Positions 1 to 9,950 of a DNA stretch of 64,000 nt are shown one piece after another. The DNA lies in NCBI RefSeq assembly GCF_013385425.1, contig NZ_JACAQA010000003.1, positions 1 through 64,000 of the forward strand. The letters are read 5' to 3'. The position numbers and the translations under genes are program-made. The notes beneath the pieces are model-generated. The model was not told the origin of the DNA and ran no database searches. It was given only the letters and a program-made list of their open reading frames with translations. This DNA comes from Pseudomonas gingeri (lineage in GTDB: Bacteria; Pseudomonadota; Gammaproteobacteria; Pseudomonadales; Pseudomonadaceae). Position 1 is the first letter of the stretch. The number at the start of each line of letters is the position of its first letter.

Positions 1-251
1 CCTGCGAGGAATACGACAGCGGCCAGAACGCCGGGGCCAGCGCCAATATGGCCAAGTACCTGGCGGCCAAGGCGTCCTGGGAGGCGGCCAATGCCTGCCT
101 GCAGACCCATGGCGGTTTCGGTTTCGCCTGTGAATACGACGTCGAGCGCAAGTTCCGCGAGACCCGCCTGTACCAGGTGGCGCCGATCTCCACCAACCTG
201 ATCCTGTCCTACGTGGCCGAGCATCTGCTCGAACTGCCACGCAGCTTCTGA
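1..251 (+). CDS. Acyl-CoA dehydrogenase, C-terminal fragment (cut by window edge)
   Basis: Only the last 82 codons and the stop are visible; the frame is open from base 3 and the start lies off the left edge. The visible protein has the THGGFGF stretch followed by a basic ERKFRETR segment, the usual layout of the C-terminal helical domain of acyl-CoA dehydrogenases near the FAD and active site. The next gene begins 10 bases after the stop, so it is the upstream member of the itaconate operon. An acyl-CoA dehydrogenase is also part of the P. aeruginosa itaconate cluster (PA0878-PA0886 region, from memory). Its exact step in itaconate use is not established. Confidence 0.85.
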   Translation, partial: CEEYDSGQNAGASANMAKYLAAKASWEAANACLQTHGGFGFACEYDVERKFRETRLYQVAPISTNLILSYVAEHLLELPRSF

Positions 252-261
252 GGCTCCGCGC

Positions 262-1611
262 ATGAGCCATACCCAAGCCCTCTGCGAATTCCTCGCCGGC
301 CTGCGTTACGAACAGGTACCGCAAGCGGTGTTCGAGCGTACCGAAGATCTGTTCCTCGATTGGCTGGCCTCGGCCCTGGCCAGCCAGGGTGCCCATCCGA
401 TTCCGTTGTTCGAGGCCTATGCCCGCAAGATGGGCCCGGCAAGCGGCCCGGCGCGGATCCTGGTCAATGGCCAGGGCAGTTCGGCGTACTTCGCCGCCCT
501 GGTGAATGCCGCGTCCTCCCATCTGGTGGAGCAAGACGATCTGCACAACAGTTCCGTGCTGCACCCGGCCACGGTGGTGTTCCCGGCGGCCCTGGCGGCG
601 GCCCAGGATCTCGGCAAGTCCGGCCGCGAGCTGTTGCTGGCCTCGCTGGCCGGCTATGAGGCTGGCATTCGTATCGGCGAGTTCCTCGGGCGTTCGCACT
701 ATCGGATCTTCCACACCACGGCCACCGTCGGCACCCTGGCGGCGGCCGTGGCCGTGGGCAAGCTGATGGACTTCGACCAGGGACAGTTCAGCAACCTGCT
801 GGGCAGCGCCGGCACCCAGGCCGCCGGGCTCTGGGAGTTCCTCCGGGATGCCGCCGATTCCAAGCAGTTGCACACCGCCAAGGCTGCGGCGGACGGCCTA
901 TTGGCCGCCTACCTGACGGCGGATGGCCTGACCGGGGCGCGCAATATTCTCGAAGGTGACCAGGGGCTGGCCGCCGGGATGTCCAGCGATGCCGATCCGA
1001 CGAAGTTGTCCGATCGCCTGGGCAGCCGCTGGGCGCTGGTGGAAACCTCGTTCAAGTTCCACGCGTCCTGTCGCCACACCCATCCGGCCGCTGATGCGTT
1101 GCTGGAGCTGATGTGGCAGGAAGGCTTGAGTCATGAACATATTCGGCATGTGGAAACCCGTGTGCATCAGGGTGCCATTGATGTGCTCGGACGGGTCAAG
1201 GTGCCGCAGACGGTGCACCAGGCCAAGTTCTCCATGGGCACCGTGCTGGGCCTGATCGCCGTGCATGGCAAGGCCGGGCTGCCGGAGTTCCACCAACTGT
1301 CCTTGACCGATCCGGCCGTATCGGCGTTTCGCGAGAAGGTCAGCATGACCTTGGACCCGGAAGTCGATGGCGCCTATCCCCAACGCTGGCTGGGCCGGGT
1401 GGTGGTCACCACGGTTGACGGGCGCACCCTGTACGGCGTCATCGACGAGCCCAAGGGTGATCCTGGCAACAGCCTGTCGCGGGCCGAGCTGGAAGACAAA
1501 TTCCGCCGTCTGCTGCAGTTCTCCGGGGCGCGCTCGGCCGAGCAGGCCGAGGGTTTGATCCGTCAGGTCTGGGACCTGCGTAATACCACTGACTTGAAGG
1601 AGCTGCGCTGA
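262..1611 (+). CDS. MmgE/PrpD family protein of the itaconate cluster
   Basis: 449 residues, the normal length of the MmgE/PrpD family, which includes 2-methylcitrate dehydratase (PrpD) and cis-aconitate decarboxylase (the itaconate-forming enzyme). The N-terminal all-helical domain holds the conserved HPATVVFPAALA segment near residue 96, and the KFHASCRHTHPA segment of the family lies near residue 270. The gene sits 10 bases after the acyl-CoA dehydrogenase and overlaps the CoA-transferase start by one base (TGATG), so the genes are translationally coupled. Inside an itaconate catabolic operon it may act on itaconate or a related C5/C6 dicarboxylate. Family membership is secure; the reaction is not. 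Confidence 0.88.
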   Translation: MSHTQALCEFLAGLRYEQVPQAVFERTEDLFLDWLASALASQGAHPIPLFEAYARKMGPASGPARILVNGQGSSAYFAALVNAASSHLVEQDDLHNSSVLHPATVVFPAALAAAQDLGKSGRELLLASLAGYEAGIRIGEFLGRSHYRIFHTTATVGTLAAAVAVGKLMDFDQGQFSNLLGSAGTQAAGLWEFLRDAADSKQLHTAKAAADGLLAAYLTADGLTGARNILEGDQGLAAGMSSDADPTKLSDRLGSRWALVETSFKFHASCRHTHPAADALLELMWQEGLSHEHIRHVETRVHQGAIDVLGRVKVPQTVHQAKFSMGTVLGLIAVHGKAGLPEFHQLSLTDPAVSAFREKVSMTLDPEVDGAYPQRWLGRVVVTTVDGRTLYGVIDEPKGDPGNSLSRAELEDKFRRLLQFSGARSAEQAEGLIRQVWDLRNTTDLKELR

Positions 1612-2825
1612 TGAATACGGCAGCAGGCAATACCCCGGCACCGCGCCCGTTGGACGGCATCACGGTGATCAGCCTCGAACACGCCATTGCCGCGCCGTTC
1701 TGTACGCGGCAACTGGCGGACCTGGGCGCACGGGTGGTGAAGATCGAGCGCCCCGGCAGCGGCGACTTTGCCCGTGGTTATGACGAACGTGTTCGCGGCC
1801 TGGCCTCGCACTTCGTCTGGACCAACCGTTCCAAGGAAAGCCTGACCCTGGACCTCAAGCAGGAGCAGGCCGGCGATATTCTCGAAAATCTGCTGGGGCA
1901 GGCCGATGTACTGGTGCAGAACCTCGCGCCGGGGGCTGCCGCGCGCATGGGTTTGTCCTTCGAGGCGCTGCATGAACGCTTTCCACGGCTGATCGTCTGC
2001 GATATTTCCGGTTATGGCGAAGGTGGTCCTTATGAGAAGAAAAAGGCCTACGACCTTTTGATCCAGAGCGAGGGTGGCTTTCTTTCGGTGACCGGTGGGC
2101 CGGGTGAGGAAGAGCTGGCGAAGGCCGGCTGCTCCATCGCCGATATCTCCGCCGGGATGTACGCCTACAGCGGCATTCTCTCGGCGTTGCTGCTGCGGGA
2201 GAAAACCGGGGAGGGCAGCCGCATCGACGTCAGCATGCTGGAAAGCCTGGTGGAGTGGATGGGCTACCCGATGTATTACGCCTTCGACGGTGCGCCGCCG
2301 CCGCCACGGGCCGGTGCGGCGCACTCGACCATTTATCCCTACGGGCCGTTTCCGGCGGGCGACGGCGGCACCGTGATGCTCGGGTTGCAGAACGAGCGTG
2401 AGTGGGCGGCGTTCTGCGACAGGGTGCTGCTGACCCCCGAGCTGGCGGTGGACGAGCGCTTTTCGGCCAACTTCAAGCGTTCGGCCAACCGTGAGGTGTT
2501 GCGTCAGATCATCGTCGACAGCTTTGCCCGGCTCAGCACCGAGCAGGTGATTGCCCGGTTGGAAGAGGCGCAGATCGCCAATGCCCGGGTCAACGACATG
2601 CAGGGTGTGTGGGACCACCCGCAGCTCAAGGCCCGGGATGGCTGGCGCGAGGTCGGGAGTCCGGCGGGGAAACTCCCGGCGTTGCTGCCGCCGGCGCGCA
2701 ATGCGGCGTTTGAGCCGCGTATGGAGGCGGTGCCGGGGTTGGGCGAGCACACCGGGGCGATCCTCAGTGAGTTGGGCTTTTCCGCGGAGGCGGTGGAGCG
2801 GCTGCGGGTGGATGGGGTGGTTTGA
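1611..2825 (+). CDS. ict: Itaconate CoA-transferase (class III, CaiB/BaiF family)
   Basis: 404 residues, a full-length class III CoA-transferase. The N-terminal DLGARVVKIERPGSGD segment binds CoA in this family. AYDLLIQSEGG carries the catalytic aspartate (D148), which forms the acyl-anhydride and CoA-thioester intermediates. Followed closely by a CitE-type lyase and a TRAP transporter and preceded by a PrpD-type protein, it matches Ict of the P. aeruginosa itaconate pathway, which makes itaconyl-CoA from itaconate and succinyl-CoA. The itaconyl-CoA hydratase gene (ich) is not in the window and would be expected to the left. An alternative is a transferase for another dicarboxylate, but the gene order argues for itaconate. 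Confidence 0.85.
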   Translation: MNTAAGNTPAPRPLDGITVISLEHAIAAPFCTRQLADLGARVVKIERPGSGDFARGYDERVRGLASHFVWTNRSKESLTLDLKQEQAGDILENLLGQADVLVQNLAPGAAARMGLSFEALHERFPRLIVCDISGYGEGGPYEKKKAYDLLIQSEGGFLSVTGGPGEEELAKAGCSIADISAGMYAYSGILSALLLREKTGEGSRIDVSMLESLVEWMGYPMYYAFDGAPPPPRAGAAHSTIYPYGPFPAGDGGTVMLGLQNEREWAAFCDRVLLTPELAVDERFSANFKRSANREVLRQIIVDSFARLSTEQVIARLEEAQIANARVNDMQGVWDHPQLKARDGWREVGSPAGKLPALLPPARNAAFEPRMEAVPGLGEHTGAILSELGFSAEAVERLRVDGVV

Positions 2826-2841
2826 AAAGAATGGGCTGCTC

Positions 2842-2962
2842 TCAAGGGCCCCTTCGCGGGCAAGCCCTGCTCCTACAGTTTGGCGTCGTACACAAATATG
2901 GGGAACGACAGAGGACTGTAGGAGCAGGGCTTGTCGGTACGCCGCACCGCCGCGAAGAACGA
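2842..2962. repeat. REPIN: two inverted REP units with spacer
   Basis: The forward unit (about 2844-2878) contains CTTCGCGGGCAAGCCCTGCT. An inverted copy starts near 2916 (CTGTAGGAGCAGGGCTTG). The spacer carries GTCGTACACAAATAT, and related spacer sequence recurs in the elements at 6998 and 63245. The pair can fold into a long hairpin between ict and ccl, where it could act as an mRNA stabiliser or attenuator. Confidence 0.85.
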
Positions 2963-3013
2963 TAACGCGGTCCCCCCAGACAGGCCGCGCAACCAAAAAA
3001 CAAGGAACACAAC

Positions 3014-3826
3014 ATGTCTTCATCCATTGCCCGCTCCGCGCTCTTCGTGCCCGGCAGTCGTCCCGAGCGTTTCGCCAAGGCCCTGGCCAGCGGCGCCGAT
3101 GCCGTGATCGTCGATTTCGAAGATGCCGTCGAAGAACCGCTCAAACGAATCGCCCGTGACCACCTCGGCCAATTCCTTACCGCCAATCCCCAGGCCCGGG
3201 TCCTGGTCCGCATCAACGCCCCGGACCACACCGAACACAGCGCTGACCTGGCGTTCTGCAAGCAACACCCTGGCGTCAGCGGCGTGCTGCTGCCCAAGGT
3301 TGAGAACGCCGCCCAGGTCGGCGCCGTGGCGGCGACCGGCAAACCCGTCTGGCCGATCATCGAAAGTGCCCGCGGTTTGTTGAGCCTGGCTGAAATCGCC
3401 AGCGCCCCCGGCGTCGAGCGCTTGTCCTTCGGCGGCCTGGACCTGGCCCTTGACCTCAACCTGAGCAGCGGCTCGGACGCCGCGCAGTTCGCCCTCGACC
3501 AGGCACGCCTGGCGGTGATCGTGCATTCACGGGCCGCCGGCCTGGTCGCTCCGCTGGACGGCGTACATCCGGCCATCGACGACCCCGAGGGCCTGCACCG
3601 CTCAATCCGCCATGCCTATGAAATGGGCTTTGCCGGTGCGTTGTGCATTCACCCCCGGCAGGTGCCGGTGATCCACGCGGCCCTGGCGCCGAGTGCCGAA
3701 GACCTGGCCTGGGCCCGCCGCGTGGTGGACGCCGGCAGTGACGGCGCCGGAGCCTATCAGGTCGACGGGCAGATGGTCGACGCCCCGGTCTTGTTGCGGG
3801 CCCGCCGCTTGTTGGCGCTGGTGTAA
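3014..3826 (+). CDS. ccl: (S)-citramalyl-CoA lyase, CitE/HpcH family
   Basis: 270 residues. RSALFVPGSRPERFAKA at the N-terminus and GADAVIVDFEDAVE are signatures of the HpcH/HpaI-CitE TIM-barrel lyases; the DFEDAV acidic residues and a later glutamate help bind Mg2+. GALCIHPRQVPVIHAAL near residue 215 is the conserved CitE C-terminal motif. In the itaconate pathway this enzyme splits citramalyl-CoA into acetyl-CoA and pyruvate. The start has AAGGA seven bases upstream. It is separated from ict by a 188-base gap holding a REPIN, so its expression relative to ict may be tuned. Confidence 0.87.
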   Translation: MSSSIARSALFVPGSRPERFAKALASGADAVIVDFEDAVEEPLKRIARDHLGQFLTANPQARVLVRINAPDHTEHSADLAFCKQHPGVSGVLLPKVENAAQVGAVAATGKPVWPIIESARGLLSLAEIASAPGVERLSFGGLDLALDLNLSSGSDAAQFALDQARLAVIVHSRAAGLVAPLDGVHPAIDDPEGLHRSIRHAYEMGFAGALCIHPRQVPVIHAALAPSAEDLAWARRVVDAGSDGAGAYQVDGQMVDAPVLLRARRLLALV

Positions 3827-3980
3827 GCCATCACCGCAGGCTCGACAGGCCGATCCTTGGCCGCTGATCGGAGACCGCGTCGTACTCAGCCTTCGGCAAT
3901 AAACCCAGAGTTTACGGAGCGTTCACCTGAGCCGAACGCAGGTACTCAGAATTCGAAATTCTCTATACGCATGGCTTTAG

Positions 3981-5006
<1,026 letters not shown>

Positions 5007-5038
5007 TACCTCCTTTTCCCTCTCGCGGAGTCCTGTCC

Positions 5039-5677
5039 ATGCAAACGCAACCCTTGCGGCGCATCTGGGAACATTTCGAGGAAGGCTTTATCGCTTTCCT
5101 GCTGGCGGCCATGACGCTGGTGACCTTTGTCTATGTGATGGCCAACAACATCTACACGCTGTTCTTCAACCTGGCTGATCGCTGGGCCTGGAGCCGCGCC
5201 TTCTTCAACAGCCTGGGCGACGCCACCATGACCGTGGCCCAGGACATGACCTGGAGCGTGGCCCTGACCAAGGCCATGTTCGGCTGGCTGATCTTCTTCG
5301 GTATCTCCTACGGCGTGCGCACCGCCGGCCACCTCGGGGTCGACGCCCTGGTCAAGCTGACCCCGCGTCCGGTGCAACGCTACCTGGCGCTGCTCGCCTG
5401 CGCCTGCTGCCTGGCCTACGCCGGGCTGTTCATGGTGGCCAGCTACAAGTGGCTGAGCGCGGTGCTCGCCGCCGGGATCGGTGCCGAAGACCTCGACCAG
5501 TATGGGATCAAGGTCGGCTATATCGTGGTGATCGTGCCGGTGGGTTTTGCCTTGGTGCTGATCCGCTACCTGGAAATCTTCTACCGCATTTTCACCCGTC
5601 GCCAGGCCGGTCTGGGCCTGGCCGATGAAGCCGGCGAAGCGAGCAAGCTGGCAAGTGAACACAAGGAGCAGCACTGA
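5039..5677 (+). CDS. dctQ: TRAP transporter small permease (DctQ)
   Basis: 212 residues with four hydrophobic segments, as expected for the DctQ membrane subunit that couples the periplasmic binding protein to the large permease. The N-terminal segment FEEGFIAFLLAAMTLVTFVYVMANN is the first helix. A charged, Lys/Glu-rich tail ends the protein. GGAG lies ahead of the ATG at a normal distance. The stop overlaps the dctM start by one base (TGATG). It is slightly longer than the commonest DctQ proteins (about 160-200 residues) because of an insertion between the first two helices. Confidence 0.87.
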   Translation: MQTQPLRRIWEHFEEGFIAFLLAAMTLVTFVYVMANNIYTLFFNLADRWAWSRAFFNSLGDATMTVAQDMTWSVALTKAMFGWLIFFGISYGVRTAGHLGVDALVKLTPRPVQRYLALLACACCLAYAGLFMVASYKWLSAVLAAGIGAEDLDQYGIKVGYIVVIVPVGFALVLIRYLEIFYRIFTRRQAGLGLADEAGEASKLASEHKEQH

Positions 5678-6960
5678 TGGCCGTTCTCTGTCTGTTTCTG
5701 CTGTTGTTCACCTTCATGTTCCTCGGCGTGCCCATTGCGATTTCCCTGGGACTGTCCGGCGCGGTGTCGATCCTGATCTTCAGCCAGGACTCCCTCAGTT
5801 CCCTGGCGATCAAGCTGTTCGAGACCTCGGACGCCTACACCTTCCTGGCGATTCCGTTCTTCCTGTTGTCCGGTGCGTTCATGACCACCGGCGGCGTGGC
5901 CAAGCGCCTGATCGATTTCGCCAACGCCTGTGTCGGGCATATTCGTGGGGGCCTGGCGATTGCCGCCGTGCTGGCCTGCATGTTGTTCGCCGCCTTGTCC
6001 GGTTCTTCGCCGGCGACGGTGGCGGCGGTGGGTTCCATCGCGGTGGCGGGGATGGTCCGTTCGGGTTATCCGAAGGAGTTCGGTGCCGGGATCATCTGCA
6101 ATGCCGGGACCCTGGGCATCCTGATTCCGCCGTCGATCGTCATGGTGGTGTACTCGGCGGCCACGGAAACCTCGGTGGGCAAGCTGTTTATGGCCGGGGT
6201 GATTCCCGGGCTGCTGCTGGGCCTGATGCTGATGGTGGCGATCTATATTGTTGCGCGGATCAAGAAATTACCTGCGCAGCCACGGGCGACCTTCCGCGAG
6301 TGGTTGACGGCGGCGCGCCGTGCCTTCTGGGGGTTGCTGTTGCTGGTGATCATCCTCGGCGGGATCTACAGCGGCCTGTTCACCCCGACCGAAGCGGCGG
6401 CGGTGGCGGCGGTGTATTCGGCGTTTGTCGCCTTGTTCATCTACAAGGACATGAAGATCCGCGATTGCCCGAAGGTGCTGATGGAGTCGGGCCGGTTGGC
6501 GATCATGCTGATGTTCATCATCGCCAACGCCATCCTGTTCGCCCATGTGCTGACCACCGAGCAGATCCCGCAGCAGATCACCAACTGGGTGGTGTCCGAA
6601 GGGCTGACGCCGATCGGCTTCCTGATGATGGTCAACGTGGTGCTGTTGGTTGCCGGTAGTTTTATGGAGCCGTCGGCCATTGTGCTGATCCTGGCGCCGA
6701 TCTTCTTCCCGATTGCGGTGAAGCTGGGGATTGACCCGATTCACCTGGGGATCGTCATGGTGGTGAATATGGAAATCGGCCTGGTACACCCGCCGGTGGG
6801 GTTGAACCTGTTCGTGACCTCGGCGGTAACCGGGCTCACCCTGGGACAGACTATCCGTGCGGCGTTGCCGTGGTTGATGATCCTGCTGGCGTTCCTGATC
6901 CTGGTGACCTACGTGCCGATGATCTCGTTGACGCTGCCGCACTGGTTGGGCATGCCTTGA
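5677..6960 (+). CDS. dctM: TRAP transporter large permease (DctM)
   Basis: 427 residues, the standard DctM length, with about twelve predicted membrane helices. Family motifs are FLAIPFFLLSGAFMT near residue 52, CNAGTLGILIPPSIVMVVYS near residue 148, and the C-terminal MEIGLVHPPVGLNLFV. DctM forms the sodium-driven elevator-type transport domain. It is the last gene of the itaconate operon; downstream is a REP cluster instead of a clear U-tract terminator. Confidence 0.9.
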   Translation: MAVLCLFLLLFTFMFLGVPIAISLGLSGAVSILIFSQDSLSSLAIKLFETSDAYTFLAIPFFLLSGAFMTTGGVAKRLIDFANACVGHIRGGLAIAAVLACMLFAALSGSSPATVAAVGSIAVAGMVRSGYPKEFGAGIICNAGTLGILIPPSIVMVVYSAATETSVGKLFMAGVIPGLLLGLMLMVAIYIVARIKKLPAQPRATFREWLTAARRAFWGLLLLVIILGGIYSGLFTPTEAAAVAAVYSAFVALFIYKDMKIRDCPKVLMESGRLAIMLMFIIANAILFAHVLTTEQIPQQITNWVVSEGLTPIGFLMMVNVVLLVAGSFMEPSAIVLILAPIFFPIAVKLGIDPIHLGIVMVVNMEIGLVHPPVGLNLFVTSAVTGLTLGQTIRAALPWLMILLAFLILVTYVPMISLTLPHWLGMP

Positions 6961-6997
6961 TGCTCTGGAAGAGCAAGGCCAGCCCACGAAGCTTTTG

Positions 6998-7156
6998 GCA
7001 ATCTTGAGGGCCTCTTCGCTGGCAAGCCAGGCTCCTACAGGTCTGTGTCGTACACAAAATCTGTGGCCGACAATGCACTGTAGGAGCAGGGCTTGCCCGC
7101 GAAGCTTTTGGCGATCTTGAGGACCCCTTCGCTGGCAAGCCAGGCTCCTACAAGGA
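6998..7156. repeat. REP cluster: three REP units
   Basis: Three units related to the element at 2842: forward at about 7004-7040, inverted at 7078-7116, and forward again at 7118-7153. The spacer between the first two again reads GTCGTACACAAAATCTGTGG. The third unit makes an odd, one-and-a-half REPIN. It sits in the space after dctM, facing the end of the next gene, and may stabilise or end both transcripts. Confidence 0.85.
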
Positions 7157-7196
7157 CCGCGCCTGGCTTCGAATTTCCTACAAGGGCGGCCAGGGG

Positions 7197-7523
7197 TCAC
7201 TGGCCCGCTGGTGGCCGCTGCGGCATCACCGAGGTGCCGAAGGTATTGCCCATGCGTACGCTGGTGGCGGCCGGCGTCGCCAGGCCCAGTTTGTTGGGGG
7301 CTTTTTTGCTGATGTCGGGGTTCAGTGCTTCCTGGTTCTTCTGCCGCGCCTGGGTCTGCTCCGGGTCGCTCATCTGCTGGCTCAGGCAGTTGTAGTCCGG
7401 GGCCTTGTAGCCGCCGACACTGACGTCGATGCAACCGACCGGTTGCGCGGTCGGCTCAGCGGCCAGCGCCGAGCCCGATAGCGCGAGCAACAACAGCGCG
7501 GTAAGGGTTGATGAGTATTTCAT
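7197..7523 (-). CDS. Small exported protein of unknown function
   Basis: 108 residues. It starts with a clear signal peptide (KYSSTLTALLLLALSGSALA, cut probably before AEP), leaving a mature protein of about 86 residues. The mature part has two cysteines (GCIDVSVGGYKAPDYNCLSQQM) that could form a disulphide, then a charged segment and a Pro/Gln-rich end. On the complement strand a GGAGGCG stretch lies six bases before the ATG. It is transcribed away from vreA. I do not recognise a named family. A periplasmic or surface role is inferred from the signal peptide only. Confidence 0.7.
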   Translation of the reverse strand: MKYSSTLTALLLLALSGSALAAEPTAQPVGCIDVSVGGYKAPDYNCLSQQMSDPEQTQARQKNQEALNPDISKKAPNKLGLATPAATSVRMGNTFGTSVMPQRPPAGQ

Positions 7524-7649
7524 TGACGCCTCCTGGCGACCCTGGAAGAAGGGTTTCTCTGGTCCTTTAGTCTAGATCAAAGCCGTTCGCCACCAGGTGA
7601 TGGTTTTTTTGCAGTGAACGTAACATCAGGTTCATAAACAGCCCTCAGG

Positions 7650-8402
7650 ATGACGATTTTCAGGAACACGTCAGCTGTGCAGGGACTTCGATCCGTGGCG
7701 GTGCGTCTGTCGTTCTTTCGCTATCCCTTGGCGAGCCTGGTCCTGGCCGGCTGGCTGCTGGGCGGGATTTGTTCGTGCCTGGCGGCGGAACCGGTCCAGC
7801 TTGATCCCGAGGCGCGCCTGGACCTGGACATTGCCGCCCAGGAGCTGGCTGGTGCACTGGATACCTTCAGTCGCCTGACCGGCATGGCGGTGCTGGTGGA
7901 CCGCGACCTGACCCGCGCACGTCGATCCTTTGCCGTGCAGGGTCGCTATCGGGCCAGCGAAGCCTTGAGCCTGTTGCTCACCGGCACTGGCCTGATGGCG
8001 CGTTACGCCCGGGCCGATGCCTTCACCCTGCAAGTGGCGCAAGTCAACGAGCGGCCGACGGGCAAGGGGAGCGAGGGTTCGGCGGCGAGAGCCATGGCAA
8101 GCAGTTATGCCCAGGCGATCCAGGTGGCGATCGAGCAGGCCTTGTGTGCGTTGCCGCTGACCCGGCCGGGGACTTACCGGGCGGTGTTGCAGGTGTGGAT
8201 CGGGCGTGCCGGTGATGTCCAGTACAGCCGCCTGGTCAGTTCCACCGGAGATATTCAGCGCGACGGGGCGCTGGTGGCACGGTTGAGTGGTGTGCGTGTC
8301 AGGCGTCCCGCGCCGACGTCGCTGCATCAACCGATAACCCTTCTAATAACGCCGAACTCAGCAGGAAGCAGCATGGAATGCACAGAGCGGGAAGGAGCCT
8401 GA
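7650..8402 (+). CDS. vreA: VreA-like cell-surface-signalling protein (STN domain, no beta-barrel)
   Basis: 250 residues. After a hydrophobic signal segment (residues about 20-45) comes an STN domain (LDLDIAAQELAGALDTFSRLTGMAVLVD to about residue 130), the periplasmic signalling domain of TonB-dependent receptors. The C-terminal third (YRAVLQVWIGRAGDVQYSRLVSSTG) resembles the TonB C-terminal domain. No outer-membrane barrel follows. This arrangement, next to an ECF sigma and a FecR-like gene and beside hxc, is that of VreA in the P. aeruginosa PUMA3 system. It is predicted to pass a signal to VreR and so control VreI. Confidence 0.85.
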   Translation: MTIFRNTSAVQGLRSVAVRLSFFRYPLASLVLAGWLLGGICSCLAAEPVQLDPEARLDLDIAAQELAGALDTFSRLTGMAVLVDRDLTRARRSFAVQGRYRASEALSLLLTGTGLMARYARADAFTLQVAQVNERPTGKGSEGSAARAMASSYAQAIQVAIEQALCALPLTRPGTYRAVLQVWIGRAGDVQYSRLVSSTGDIQRDGALVARLSGVRVRRPAPTSLHQPITLLITPNSAGSSMECTEREGA

Positions 8403-8407
8403 TAAGT

Positions 8408-8956
8408 ATGAAGAATATCGGGCAGAGTCCTATGGTCCGGTTGTTCCTGACCTCCTATGACGACTTCAAGGCGCGCTTGCGCCGACGCCTGGGTTCCGAG
8501 GATCTGGCCAACGACGTCCTGCACGAAACCTATCTGCGGGTCGACCGCATGGAAGCGCCGCTCAACCTCACCCAGCCCAACGCCTATCTGTACCGCATGG
8601 CGCTGAATATCGCCGCCGATCGCCGCCAGGCCGACGCGCGCTTGTTGACGGGCGAGGAAATCGAGGAACTGTTGCAGGTCAGCGACGAATCCCAGGACCC
8701 GGAGCGGGTCGTGGGTGGGCAGAAGGAGATCCAGTTGCTGCTCAGCGCCCTGTATGAACTGCCGCCACGGCGACGGCGGATCTTTATCGCGGCGCGTCTG
8801 GAAGAAGCGCCGCACCTGGAGATTTCCCAACGTTTCGGGATTTCCACGCGCATGGTCGAAAAGGAATTGAAGGCCGCCCTGGGGCATTGCGCGGCACGCC
8901 TTGAAAGAAAAGTGATTCAGCGGTTCGGTCCCGGTGCGGGAAAACCGTCTAGGTAA
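8408..8956 (+). CDS. vreI: ECF sigma factor VreI
   Basis: 182 residues from ATG 8408; an upstream ATG at 8378 would overlap vreA and add ten residues. It has sigma region 2 (LRRRLGSEDLANDVLHETYLRV, then YLYRMALNIAADRRQ) and region 4 (LYELPPRRRRIFIAARLEEAPHLEISQRFGIS, a helix-turn-helix), the pattern of FecI-type iron-starvation sigma factors. In P. aeruginosa VreI directs transcription of the vre/hxc region under phosphate limitation. The gene follows vreA by 5 bases and is followed by the anti-sigma gene. Confidence 0.88.
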   Translation: MKNIGQSPMVRLFLTSYDDFKARLRRRLGSEDLANDVLHETYLRVDRMEAPLNLTQPNAYLYRMALNIAADRRQADARLLTGEEIEELLQVSDESQDPERVVGGQKEIQLLLSALYELPPRRRRIFIAARLEEAPHLEISQRFGISTRMVEKELKAALGHCAARLERKVIQRFGPGAGKPSR

Positions 8957-9005
8957 TAGACCAGCAAAATTTTCTTGAGTACCTGCGCGCTTGAACACGA
9001 CTTCC

Positions 9006-9941
9006 ATGACTGATTCCCGGGCCGGCGAGACCGCTCGATTGCATAGCGAAGCCCAGGATTGGCTGATCCTCCTGACCTCGGGGCGGGCCACCGCCGGCGA
9101 TGCCCGGGCCTTGCGCCAGTGGTGCGCGCAGAGCCCGGAACACGCCCAGGCGTTCGAACGCAGCAAGTCGATGTGGCACTCCCTCAAGCCGGCCGCCTTG
9201 CAATTGCAGCATCCGCCCCGTGCCCGGCAGTTTGGCCGAAGGGCTTTTCTCGGCGCTGCCATTGCGGCGTCGGCGGCTTTTTTCCTGGTGCGCGAAACGA
9301 TACCCGGCGGTTTTTCCGGGCTGGGTGCCGATTACGTCACCGAAGTCGGCGAGCAGCGGCGCATCGACCTGAGCGGCGATATCCGCCTGGAGCTCAACAC
9401 CCAGACCCGGATCAATCGTCTGGCGGCGGTCGGCGGCAGCCCGCGGATCGAACTGGTCAGCGGCGAAGTGGAGGTGGTGACACGTTCACGGGAGTCGATC
9501 AGCGTCCAGGCCGGTCCGGGCTGGTTGCATGCCGATCAGGTGCGTTTCAACGTGCGTCATATTGACCAGAGCGTTTGTGTGACCTGTATCGAAGGTCTGC
9601 TGACGGTACAGGTGCAGGGCCGCAGCTTTCGTCTGGAGAGTGGCCGACAGTTGACCTATGACGCCCAGCATACCGGCGAGCCGCAAACGGTCGATGCGGC
9701 GAACGTGATCGCCTGGCGTAACAAGATGCTGGTGTTCAATGATGCGACCCTGGCCTCGGTGATCGACGAGATCAACCGCTATCGCCCGGGCATGCTGGTG
9801 TTGCTCAATGCCGAGTTGGGCAAACGCAAGGTCCAGGCGCGTTTCAGTCTCGATCAGTTGGCGGGGGTGGCGTTGTTGATCCGCGATGCCTACGGAGCCA
9901 AGTGCACCGAGTTGCCGGGTGGCGTGGTGTTGCTGAGCTAG
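9006..9941 (+). CDS. vreR: FecR-family anti-sigma factor VreR
   Basis: 311 residues from ATG 9006 (a TTG at 8991 is the upstream alternative). The N-terminal cytoplasmic part has the FecR signature SEAQDWLILLTSGRAT with the WCAQSPEHAQAFERS segment. One hydrophobic stretch (RAFLGAAIAASAAFFLV) crosses the inner membrane, and the periplasmic FecR domain follows (YVTEVGEQRRIDLSGDIRLELN). It should hold VreI until VreA signals. The stop lies 9 bases from the convergent end of hxcW. Confidence 0.87.
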   Translation: MTDSRAGETARLHSEAQDWLILLTSGRATAGDARALRQWCAQSPEHAQAFERSKSMWHSLKPAALQLQHPPRARQFGRRAFLGAAIAASAAFFLVRETIPGGFSGLGADYVTEVGEQRRIDLSGDIRLELNTQTRINRLAAVGGSPRIELVSGEVEVVTRSRESISVQAGPGWLHADQVRFNVRHIDQSVCVTCIEGLLTVQVQGRSFRLESGRQLTYDAQHTGEPQTVDAANVIAWRNKMLVFNDATLASVIDEINRYRPGMLVLLNAELGKRKVQARFSLDQLAGVALLIRDAYGAKCTELPGGVVLLS

Positions 9942-9950
9942 CGAGGCCCG

